DNA from: Gemmatimonadota bacterium | GTDB lineage: Bacteria; Gemmatimonadota; Gemmatimonadetes; Longimicrobiales; Gaopeijiaceae | NCBI GenBank assembly: GCA_003695865.1 | Contig: RFGQ01000757.1 | Location: 1 to 7,516, forward strand | Direction: 5' to 3' | DNA: 7,516 nt | In this document: piece by piece, positions 1 through 5,468 of the stretch | Position numbering within the stretch: the stretch's first letter is position 1 | How the letters are laid out: every line of letters starts with the position of its first letter | Made by a program: the position numbers and the translations under genes | The notes under the pieces: generated by a model | Databases searched by the model: none | Seen by the model: only the letters and a program-made list of their open reading frames with translations | Told to the model about the DNA's origin: nothing

Positions 1-1661
1 GGCAGCACGGCCCGGCGCAGGTGACCCTCCACGGCCGAGACGGGGTTCAGCACCCGCACGTCTCCGTCGGCGTCGCCCACGAAGGGAGGGTTCTGCGCTT
101 CGAGCAGGCCGCGGGCCACCAGCAGGGCGCGCAGGTCGGCCTCGAGCGCGAAGAGCGCATGGTCGGGCACGCTGGAGGGACGCGACGGGCCCAGCGTCTC
201 GGGGAAGCCGTCGTAGCCGTGCACGCGCGCGACCTCTTCGATCACGTCGATCTCACGGGTCACGTCGTAGCTGCGGAAACCCGGCACGCGCACGTCGAGC
301 GCGTCGTCGCCGGCCCGCTCCACGCCGAACCCGAGCGGCTCCAGAAGCTCGCCGATGCGCGCGGGCTCGAACGGAATGCCGAGCACGGCGTGCACCCGCG
401 ACGGACGCACGCGCACCGAGAACGGCTCGAAGGGACGCGTGTTCACGTCGAGCACCGGGCCGTCCACGCGCCCGCCCGCGACGGCCAGCACCAGCGCAAC
501 GCAGCGCTCCAGCGCCCGCTCGAGCCCCTCCGGGTCCACGCCACGCTCGAACCGATAACTGGCGTCGGTCGACAGGCCGAGCGCCCGCCGCGTCGCCCGC
601 ACCGACTTCGGCTCGAAGAGCGCGCACTCGAGCAGCACGTCGGTCGTCTCGGCGCGTACCTCCGAATCGGCTCCGCCCATCACACCGGCCACCGCCACGG
701 GCCGCTCCCCGTCGCAGATGGCGAGCATCGACGACGTGAGCGTGCGCTCCTCGTCGTCGAGGGTCGTGATCGGCTCTCCCTCGGCGGCGCGCCGCACCAC
801 GATGCGCCCGCCCGCGAGTCGGTCCAGGTCGAAGGCGTGCATCGGCTGGCCCAGCTCGAGCAGCACGTAGTTGGTGGCGTCGACCACGTTGTTGATGGGC
901 TGGGCGCCCGCAGCCCGCAGGCGGGCCTGCAGCCAGGCGGGCGAGGGGCCCACCTCGACGCCCCGCACCACCGCCCCCAGGTAGCGGGGGCACAGCTCGG
1001 GGGCGTCGATGCGCACCTCCACGTCGCCGGCCCGCGCGCACGCCTCGTCCCGCGCGTAGTCCAGCTCGACGCAGGGGGCACCCGGCAACTCGGGGAGTTC
1101 CAGATCGGCCACACCCCCCGGCGCCGCCTCGCGGGCCACACCCACGTGCGACAGCAGGTCTCCCCGGTTCGCCGTCACCTCCACGTCGAGGCGCACGTCG
1201 TCCAGCCCGAGCGCCTCGATCAGGGACTGGCCGGGCGTGAAGTCACCGGGCAGCCGCAGGATTCCGGAAGCATCGCGCCCGAGTCCCAACTCCCTTTCGG
1301 AACACAACATACCGTTCGACACTTCACCCCGGATCTTCGCCTTCTTCAGCTTGATGCCGCCGGGCAGCGTCACGCCCGGCCGGGCGAAGGGATAGCACGC
1401 GCCTTCGTGGATCACCGGAGCTCCACACACCACCTGGACCACGTTCTCACCGTCGTCCACCTCGCAGAGGGACAGGCGGTCGGCGTTGGGGTGCCGGCGC
1501 ACGGACACCACCCGGCCCACGATCACGCCCTCGAGCCCCTCGCCCACCGGCTCGAGGGACTCCACCGGGGCTCCGCGGGACGCCAGGCGCTCGGCAAGCG
1601 TCTCGGGAGCGTCTTCGATCGCCGGGGCGATCGCACGCAGCCAGCGGTACGAAACGTTCAT
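1..1661 (-). CDS. pheT: Phenylalanyl-tRNA synthetase beta subunit (partial, 3' end outside window)
   Basis: This is the beta subunit of the alpha2-beta2 cytoplasmic enzyme that charges tRNA-Phe; it binds tRNA and hydrolyses mischarged Tyr-tRNA. The frame is open from the ATG to the left edge, giving 553 codons, against about 800 residues for full-length bacterial homologues. The N-terminal EMAP/OB-fold tRNA-binding domain is seen at about 39-150 (HPNADRL at 57-63, then VVCGAP and SNGMLCSERELGL). The B3/B4 editing domain follows at about 210-380, with CPRY (224-227), NNVVDATNY (from 257), GQPMHAFD (271-278), GVMGG (326-330) and ASYRFERGVDP (367-377). The B5 domain ends with REIDVIEEVARVHGYD (469-484). 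The catalytic-like and anticodon-binding C-terminal parts lie outside the window. The ATG overlaps the pheS stop as ATGA, which implies translational coupling. I translated the whole frame and found no frameshift or stop. Confidence 0.97.
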   Translation of the reverse strand, partial: MNVSYRWLRAIAPAIEDAPETLAERLASRGAPVESLEPVGEGLEGVIVGRVVSVRRHPNADRLSLCEVDDGENVVQVVCGAPVIHEGACYPFARPGVTLPGGIKLKKAKIRGEVSNGMLCSERELGLGRDASGILRLPGDFTPGQSLIEALGLDDVRLDVEVTANRGDLLSHVGVAREAAPGGVADLELPELPGAPCVELDYARDEACARAGDVEVRIDAPELCPRYLGAVVRGVEVGPSPAWLQARLRAAGAQPINNVVDATNYVLLELGQPMHAFDLDRLAGGRIVVRRAAEGEPITTLDDEERTLTSSMLAICDGERPVAVAGVMGGADSEVRAETTDVLLECALFEPKSVRATRRALGLSTDASYRFERGVDPEGLERALERCVALVLAVAGGRVDGPVLDVNTRPFEPFSVRVRPSRVHAVLGIPFEPARIGELLEPLGFGVERAGDDALDVRVPGFRSYDVTREIDVIEEVARVHGYDGFPETLGPSRPSSVPDHALFALEADLRALLVARGLLEAQNPPFVGDADGDVRVLNPVSAVEGHLRRAVL

Positions 1662-2701
1662 GCGCCCCTCCCCACCGCGAACTGTCCGAGGAAGCGGACG
1701 TCGTTCTCGAAGAAGATCCGGATGTCGCTGATGCCGTACTTGAGCGCGGCGATGCGCGCCGGCCCCATCCCGAAAGCGAAGCCGGTGAAGCGTTCGGGGT
1801 CGTAGCCCACGTTCTCGAGCACGTTGGGGTCCACCATGCCGGCACCCATGATCTCGATCCAGTCCGATTCGGCCCGGGTACCGTCCCGGTGGGTCACGAC
1901 GCGCTTCACGTCCACCTCGGCCGAGGGCTCGGTGAACGGAAAGAAGCTCGGCCGGAAGCGGACCCGGGTGTCCTCGCCCCAGAAGCGCCGGGCGAACTCG
2001 GCCAGCGTGGCCTTGAAGTCCACGAACGTGATGCCCTCGTCCACCACGAGCCCCTCGATCTGGAGGAACGCGGGCGTGTGCGTGGCGTCGTACGTGTCGC
2101 GGCGATACACCATCCCGGGCGCGAGAATGCGCACGGGGGGCTCGTGTCGCTCCATCGTGCGCACCTGGACCGGGGAGGTGTGGCTGCGCAGCAGAAGGCC
2201 CTCGCCCAGGTAGAGCGTGTCCTGCTCGTCGGCCGCGGGGTGGTCGAGCGGGGTGTTGAGCGCGACGAAGTTGTACCACTCCGTCTCGGCCTCGGGGCCA
2301 CGCGCCCGGGTGAAGCCCATCCCCCGGAAGATCTGCCAGATCTCTTCGATCACCTGGTTGACCGGGTGCACGGCGCCCCGCCAGGATCCGCGCCCGGGCA
2401 GCGTGAGGTCGGGGCGGTCGCCCGCCGCGGAGGCGCCGGCGGCGAGCTCGGCCTCGCGGGCCTCGAGCGCGGCCTCGAGCGCCTGCTTTACGCGGTTGGC
2501 CTCCTGGCCCACCAGGGGCCGTTCTTCCGCGGCGAGCGCGCCCATGCCGCGCAGGATCCCCGAGACGCGGCCGTCCTTGCGTCCCAGATAGGTGATCCGG
2601 GCGCGCTCGAGCGCGTCCGGATCGGGCGCGCCGGCGATCGCTTCCAGGGCCTCGGCCTCGAGGGAGCGCAGTGTATCGACAAGCGTGCGGGCGTCACTCA
2701 T
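1658..2701 (-). CDS. pheS: Phenylalanyl-tRNA synthetase alpha subunit
   Basis: This is the catalytic subunit of phenylalanyl-tRNA synthetase, a class II enzyme that forms Phe-AMP and Phe-tRNA with PheT. It has 347 residues, a normal length. The N-terminal 90 residues form the usual helical coiled-coil arm that contacts tRNA (YLGRKDG at 38-44). The catalytic core shows LRSHTS (171-176), motif 2 VYRRDTYDATH (198-208), QIEG (214-217), RFRPSFFPFTEPSAEVDV (248-265) and motif 3 FAFGMGPAR (308-316), followed by KYGISDIRIFFENDVRFL. Two positions look odd compared with E. coli PheS. FLQIEG replaces FHQMEG, and A315 stands where the family usually has Glu just before the motif 3 Arg (GMGxER). The essential Arg is kept, so the enzyme is probably active. 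The ATG is preceded by a weak AAGG Shine-Dalgarno. The stop overlaps the pheT start by 4 nt. Confidence 0.98.
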   Translation of the reverse strand: MSDARTLVDTLRSLEAEALEAIAGAPDPDALERARITYLGRKDGRVSGILRGMGALAAEERPLVGQEANRVKQALEAALEAREAELAAGASAAGDRPDLTLPGRGSWRGAVHPVNQVIEEIWQIFRGMGFTRARGPEAETEWYNFVALNTPLDHPAADEQDTLYLGEGLLLRSHTSPVQVRTMERHEPPVRILAPGMVYRRDTYDATHTPAFLQIEGLVVDEGITFVDFKATLAEFARRFWGEDTRVRFRPSFFPFTEPSAEVDVKRVVTHRDGTRAESDWIEIMGAGMVDPNVLENVGYDPERFTGFAFGMGPARIAALKYGISDIRIFFENDVRFLGQFAVGRGA

Positions 2702-2782
2702 GGCGCCTTACCGGTACGTCGGGGGTGTGTGTGGCGGCGGAGCCCCGCTCCACCACCGGGTTCGCAAAGGTATTCCGGGCAC

Positions 2783-2816
2783 TCCGGGGTGCAACCCTGC
2801 CCCGCCGCACCCCGGA
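2783..2816 (-). promoter_or_regulatory. Perfect 10-bp inverted repeat in the pheS leader
   Basis: The bases 2783-2792 (TCCGGGGTGC) and 2807-2816 (GCACCCCGGA) are exact inverted copies around a 14-nt loop. As minus-strand RNA this makes a very stable hairpin about 80 nt upstream of the pheS start. No T run follows it, so it is not itself an intrinsic terminator. It could be a leader structure, an mRNA stabiliser or processing site, or chance in G+C-rich DNA. The gap has no run of Phe codons in a small ORF, so a phe-type leader peptide is not supported. Confidence 0.4.
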
Positions 2817-2828
2817 CCCGGACGCGCG

Positions 2829-2858
2829 AAGGGCCCCGCGACCTGGGTCGCGGAGCCC
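2829..2858 (-). terminator. Strong hairpin after rplT, possible terminator or attenuator
   Basis: The hairpin starts 26 nt after the rplT stop. Arms 2846-2858 and 2831-2843 pair over 12-13 positions. On the minus-strand RNA the single imperfect position is a G-U wobble, whereas on the plus strand it would be a C-A mismatch, so the structure favours the coding strand of the operon. Only TTC follows, a much poorer U-tract than at 4079-4085. It may terminate partially between the ribosomal protein genes and pheST, or serve as a 3' stability element. Complete termination would require a separate pheST promoter in the rest of the gap, and I see no convincing one. Confidence 0.45.
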
Positions 2859-2884
2859 TCCCTGCGCGGTCCCGGGAAGCGGGC

Positions 2885-3247
2885 TCAGTTCAGGCCGAGC
2901 CCGGCCTTCGCGCGGTCCGCGAGGCTGGCGAACGCCTCGGGGCTGCGCACCGCGAGGTCCGCCAGCGCCTTCCGGTCGATCTCCACGCCGGCCTTCTTCA
3001 GGCCGTCCATGAAGCGCGAGTACGAGAGGTCGTGCTGGCGGGCCGCGGCGTTGATCCGCGTGATCCACAGCCGACGGAAGTTCCGCTTCTTCTTCTTGCG
3101 GTCTCGGTACGCGTGCTCCCACCCCTTCTCCACCGCGTCCTTGGCCACGCGGTAGAGGTTCTTGCGGCCCCCGAAGTAGCCCTTCGCGGCCTTGAAGATC
3201 TTCTTCTTGCGGCGGTTGCGCGCCACCGCGGTCGTCACTCTAGGCAT
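2885..3247 (-). CDS. rplT: 50S ribosomal protein L20
   Basis: L20 is a primary 23S rRNA-binding protein needed for early assembly of the large subunit, and in several bacteria it also represses its own operon. The product has 120 residues, the usual size. The basic N-terminal extension (MPRVTTAVARNRRKKK) is followed by AKGYFGGRKNLYRVAKDAV (21-39). The family signature covers KKKRNFRRLWITRINAAAR (52-70), and SYSRFMDGLKKAGVEIDRKALADLAV (75-100) forms the globular RNA-binding C-terminal domain. A GGAG lies 8 nt before the ATG. The gap from rpmI is 19 nt, so the two are cotranscribed. It is a candidate ligand for the leader structure upstream of infC, by analogy with Bacillus subtilis; that role is inference. 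Confidence 0.99.
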   Translation of the reverse strand: MPRVTTAVARNRRKKKIFKAAKGYFGGRKNLYRVAKDAVEKGWEHAYRDRKKKKRNFRRLWITRINAAARQHDLSYSRFMDGLKKAGVEIDRKALADLAVRSPEAFASLADRAKAGLGLN

Positions 3248-3266
3248 CTCTCACGCTCCCTTCCGT

Positions 3267-3464
3267 TCACGTCCCGGGAAGGAGCCGCTTGGCCCGCTTC
3301 TCGTCGGCCTTGGCCACCAGCGTGGCCTGCCGCAGACGCCGCTTCCGCTTGGCGCTCTTCTTGGTCAGGATGTGACTCTTGTTCGCCCGGCGGCGCCGGA
3401 TCTTTCCGCCGCCCGTGCGGCGAAGTCGCTTCGCCGCCGCGCGGTTGGTCTTCATCTTCGGCAT
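3267..3464 (-). CDS. rpmI: 50S ribosomal protein L35
   Basis: L35 is a small, highly basic protein of the large ribosomal subunit. The 65-residue product begins MPKMKTNRAAAKR, the canonical L35 N-terminus, continues with GGGKIRRRRANKSHILTKKSAKRKRRLRQ (18-46, including the family signature region around SHILTKK) and ends LLPGT. Length and composition are normal. A GGGGAGGA Shine-Dalgarno stands 3 nt before the ATG. The gene lies 37 nt after the infC stop and 19 nt before rplT, the standard infC-rpmI-rplT order. In E. coli, L20 controls rpmI translation through an operator in the preceding infC region; I could not identify an equivalent here. Confidence 0.99.
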   Translation of the reverse strand: MPKMKTNRAAAKRLRRTGGGKIRRRRANKSHILTKKSAKRKRRLRQATLVAKADEKRAKRLLPGT

Positions 3465-3501
3465 GGGTCCTCCCCTTCCCGGCAGCGCCGGGATCCGTCA
3501 T

Positions 3502-4023
3502 TCACTGGGTCTTCAGCGGCGCGAGCACCATCGACATGACGCGCCCCTCGAAGCTCGGGTGCGATTCCACCTTTCCCACGTCGGCCAGGTCCTCGGTGAC
3601 CCGCTCGAGCACCTCGCGCCCGAGTTCGGGATGCGTCACCTGCCGGCCACGGAACATCATGGTCAGCTTGACCTTGTTGCCCTCTTCGAGGAACCGCCGC
3701 GCATGGCGCGTCTTGAACTCGTAGTCGTGCTCCTCGATGCCCGGTCGGAACTTGACTTCCTTGACCTGGACGTTGTGCTGCTTCTTCTTCGCCTCGCGAG
3801 CCGCGCGCTGTTGTTCGTACTTGAACTTCCCGTAGTCCATCATCTTGACCACGGGGGGGCGCGCATCCGCCGCCACCTCCACCAGGTCGAGCCCCTTCTC
3901 TGCGGCCCGCTCTCTGGCCTCCTCGATGGAGACGATCCCGATCTGTGAGCCGTCGTCTCCGATCAGCCGCACCGGGCTGATGCGAATCTGATCGTTGACG
4001 CGCGTCCGCTGCTCTCTGTTAAT
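3502..4023 (-). CDS. infC: Translation initiation factor IF-3, probable ATT start
   Basis: IF-3 binds the 30S subunit, keeps it apart from 50S and rejects non-canonical start codons and wrong initiator tRNA. Read from ATT at 4021-4023 the product has 173 residues, normal for the family. The N-domain starts with RVNDQIRISPVRLIGDDGSQIGI (8-30), and the signature KMMDYGKFKYEQQR lies at 60-73 at the end of the N-domain and linker. The basic linker (about 74-82) leads to the C-domain with VKEVKFRPGIEEHDYEFK (87-104) and HPSFEGRVMSMVLAPL (155-170). I chose ATT because GGAGG (4031-4035) is 7 nt before it, but only 1 nt before the ATG at 4027-4029, which would add just two codons. A longer frame beginning TTG at 4107 would translate through the terminator hairpin and is not credible. 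First gene of infC-rpmI-rplT here. Confidence 0.97.
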   Translation of the reverse strand: MNREQRTRVNDQIRISPVRLIGDDGSQIGIVSIEEARERAAEKGLDLVEVAADARPPVVKMMDYGKFKYEQQRAAREAKKKQHNVQVKEVKFRPGIEEHDYEFKTRHARRFLEEGNKVKLTMMFRGRQVTHPELGREVLERVTEDLADVGKVESHPSFEGRVMSMVLAPLKTQ

Positions 4024-4035
4024 GCCCATCCCTCC
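4021..4035 (-). promoter_or_regulatory. infC ribosome binding site with ATT start codon
   Basis: The minus strand reads GGAGGGATGGGCATT. The GGAGG core has 7 nt to the ATT, the best spacing, and only 1 nt to the ATG in between. AUU initiation of infC is established in E. coli, where IF-3 discriminates against it and so represses its own synthesis. The same logic probably applies here, but it is inferred from spacing and family precedent. The alternative is initiation at the ATG with unusually short spacing. Confidence 0.7.
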
Positions 4036-4078
4036 GTTCGAGTCGCGCCCCCGGGCACCCGCCGGAAGCGATCTCCAC

Positions 4079-4102
4079 AAAAAAAGCCCGGTTCTACCGG
4101 GC
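4079..4102 (-). terminator. Intrinsic terminator just upstream of infC (attenuator)
   Basis: On the minus strand GCCCGGT, a 3-nt loop AGA and ACCGGGC form a perfect 7-bp stem, followed directly by seven T (4085 down to 4079). This is the clearest rho-independent terminator in the window. It works only on the minus strand, since no T run follows on the plus strand. It ends 55 nt before the infC ATT. Any transcript entering infC from further upstream must pass it, so it is either the end of thrS read-through RNA or, more likely, a regulated attenuator in the infC leader. Confidence 0.85.
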
Positions 4103-4157
4103 CACAAGAGGCAGACTGCACCGCGCGGTGCGCGGTGTGTCCGACCTGCGACCCGGC
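4096..4157 (-). promoter_or_regulatory. Candidate antiterminator pairing in the infC leader
   Basis: On the minus-strand RNA GCCGGGUCGC (4157 to 4148) can pair with GUGGCCCGGU (4105 to 4096) over ten consecutive positions, three of them G-U wobbles. The second segment contains the whole 5' arm of the terminator at 4079-4102, so the two folds exclude each other, as expected of an attenuator. The 42-nt loop between them holds the 14-nt perfect palindrome GCACCGCGCGGTGC (4118-4131), which can form its own small hairpin. The pairing was found by eye, and the ligand or trigger is unknown. L20 is the first candidate because of the downstream genes. Confidence 0.45.
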
Positions 4158-4251
4158 GGCACCCTCACGCGCGCGGCGTGGAGGCCGAAAGGGTGGAGCC
4201 GCGTGTCGAGCGGCTCGCTTCAGCGATGTCGGCTCCCCCGCAGGGGAACGG

Positions 4252-4278
4252 AAAAAGCTCACCCCCGGAGCGGGTGAG
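4252..4278 (-). terminator. Second hairpin with T run in the infC upstream region
   Basis: CTCACCC and GGGTGAG form a 7-bp stem (4272-4278 with 4258-4264) with a 7-nt loop, followed on the minus strand by C and then TTTTT (4256-4252). It resembles a weaker intrinsic terminator about 170 nt before the one next to infC. It may end antisense RNA that comes from thrS across the synthase gene, or be part of the infC leader. It overlaps the only TTGAC-like -35 candidate on this strand (4278-4283), which has no good -10 partner. Confidence 0.4.
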
Positions 4279-4382
4279 GTCAAGCCCCCGGGAAACTTTG
4301 GAATCCGCGTCGGACGTTCTAGTTTGCAGGCCCGCGCCCGCCACGTTTCGGCCCGGCGGGGCGGCTCCGCGAAACCCATGGG

Positions 4383-5456
4383 ATGAACGCACCTTCCGAC
4401 GCCTCCGGCACCGTTCCGCCGCCCTCCGACGTCAGGGCGCTCCAGGCCCCCCTGCTGCAGGGGGTGAGCCGGACGTTCGCGCTCACCATCCCGGTGCTGC
4501 CGGGACGCCTGCGGGACGTGGTGGGGAACGCCTACCTCCTGTGCCGGATCGTCGACACGATCGAGGACGAGCCCGCCGTACCGCTGGACGCCAAACGTGA
4601 GCTCTCGGCTCTGTTCGTCGACGCGGTCGCCGGGCGGGCGGCGCCCGAGGCGTTCCGGGACGGACTCTCGCCCCACCTGAGCGAGCGCACGCTGCCGGCC
4701 GAGCGCGAGCTCGTCGCGCGGAGCGCCGAGGTCCTCTCGGTCACGCACGGCCTGCAGGCCGAAGAGCGGGCAGCGATCGAGCGCTGCGTGCGCATCATGG
4801 CCGAAGGGATGGTCCACTACCAGGAGCAGGCGCCCGAGAGCTTCGGCCTGGCCGACCTGGCCGACCTCGACCGATACTGCTACCACGTGGCCGGGGTCGT
4901 AGGCGAGATGCTCACCGAACTGTTCGCGCACGCGATCCCCGAAGTCGCCGCCGAGCGGCCGCGTATGCTCCGTCTCGGGCGCTCCTTCGGCCAGGGCCTC
5001 CAGATGACGAACATCCTCAAGGATCTGTGGGACGACCGCGCGCGGGGTGCCTGCTGGCTCCCCCGCAGCGTCTTCGCCGAGGAGGGCTTCGACCTCGATC
5101 GCCTGCGAGACGGTGACGTGGACGACGCGTTCGCCCGGGGGCTCGAGCGTCTCGTGGGGATCGCGCACGGCCATCTGCGCAACGCACTCACCTACACGCT
5201 GGCGATTCCGGCGCGCGAGCCGGGTGTGCGCAACTTCTGCCTGTGGGCCCTCGGCATGGCCGTGCTCACGCTGCGGCGCATCCACGCCCGGCCTGGCTTC
5301 CGTTCGGGCGCCGAGGTGAAGATCAGCCGCCGCCAGGTGAAGGCCACCGTCGCGCTGAGCCGGCTCTTCGCGCGCCGCGACGGGGCGCTCCGCGCGCTCT
5401 TCCGCGCTGCGGCACGCTCGCTCCCGCCGCCGCCCGAGGGCGTGCTGATCGCCTAG
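4383..5456 (+). CDS. Squalene/phytoene synthase family protein, probably squalene synthase
   Basis: Family enzymes join two prenyl diphosphates head to head in a Mg-dependent reaction; squalene synthase then reduces presqualene diphosphate with NAD(P)H. The 357-residue product shows SRTFA (29-33), the first Asp-rich motif DTIED (58-62), YCYHVAGVVGEMLT (165-178), and the second Asp-rich motif NILKDLWDD (210-218) followed by GACWLPRSVF (222-231). NFCLWALGMAVLTL (284-297) and GAEVKISRRQVK (309-320) resemble the NFC...MAIATL and KGAVKIRKGQ segments of eukaryote-type squalene synthases more than phytoene synthases. That favours squalene or dehydrosqualene as product, but phytoene cannot be excluded. 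No C-terminal membrane anchor is seen. The ATG has no good Shine-Dalgarno. No hopanoid or carotenoid gene is next to it. It points against its neighbours, and its codon use is equally G+C-rich, so recent transfer is not indicated. Confidence 0.9.
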   Translation: MNAPSDASGTVPPPSDVRALQAPLLQGVSRTFALTIPVLPGRLRDVVGNAYLLCRIVDTIEDEPAVPLDAKRELSALFVDAVAGRAAPEAFRDGLSPHLSERTLPAERELVARSAEVLSVTHGLQAEERAAIERCVRIMAEGMVHYQEQAPESFGLADLADLDRYCYHVAGVVGEMLTELFAHAIPEVAAERPRMLRLGRSFGQGLQMTNILKDLWDDRARGACWLPRSVFAEEGFDLDRLRDGDVDDAFARGLERLVGIAHGHLRNALTYTLAIPAREPGVRNFCLWALGMAVLTLRRIHARPGFRSGAEVKISRRQVKATVALSRLFARRDGALRALFRAAARSLPPPPEGVLIA

Positions 5457-5468
5457 GCCGTCCGCGCC

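Larger units (their letters stand above)
4024..4382. other. Divergent intergenic region between infC and the squalene synthase gene
   Basis: These 359 nt hold no gene I can support. Both neighbours start from this region, so it should contain a promoter for each strand. The minus half is a chain of inverted repeats: the hairpin at 4252-4278, a CCCC/GGGG stem near 4235-4246, a GGAGCCG/CGGCTCC stem (4195-4201 with 4230-4236), the palindrome at 4118-4131 and the terminator at 4079-4102. On the plus strand a weak -35/-10 pair may exist (CTTTGG at 4296-4301, TCTAGT at 4318-4323, 16 nt apart), 60 nt before the synthase start. I have no convincing sigma-70 promoter on the minus strand. Confidence 0.6.

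Noticed and set aside
21..1805. A 594-codon open frame on the plus strand opposite pheT and pheS
   Set aside because: The minus strand here encodes complete PheT and PheS domains. The plus-strand product is His/Arg-rich without recognisable domains, which is typical of antisense frames in G+C-rich genes.
2865..2874. T-box-like sequence CGGGACCGCG on the minus strand, just after rplT and before a hairpin
   Set aside because: It differs from the TGGNACCGCG core, and a T-box stem I would have to lie within the rplT coding sequence. Short matches of this kind are expected in G+C-rich DNA.
2702..2884. A Phe-rich leader peptide for pheST attenuation as in E. coli
   Set aside because: Only isolated TTC/TTT triplets occur and no short ORF with consecutive Phe codons is seen on the minus strand.
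1889..3724. A 611-codon open frame on the plus strand opposite pheS, rplT, rpmI and infC
   Set aside because: It runs antisense through four well-supported genes and their gaps, has no domain, and its composition is that of a shadow frame.
4024..4107. N-terminal extension of IF-3 to the TTG at 4107
   Set aside because: It would translate the terminator hairpin and its T run, has no Shine-Dalgarno and adds residues foreign to the IF-3 family.
4278..4283. TTGACC as a -35 element for infC
   Set aside because: At 16-18 nt spacing there is no TATAAT-like -10 (GAGCTT at 17 nt), and the element overlaps a hairpin with a T run.
3963..5285. A 440-codon open frame on the minus strand opposite the squalene synthase gene
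   Set aside because: The plus-strand frame carries all squalene/phytoene synthase motifs. The antisense product has no domain and runs through the infC leader, the terminator and the 5' end of infC itself.
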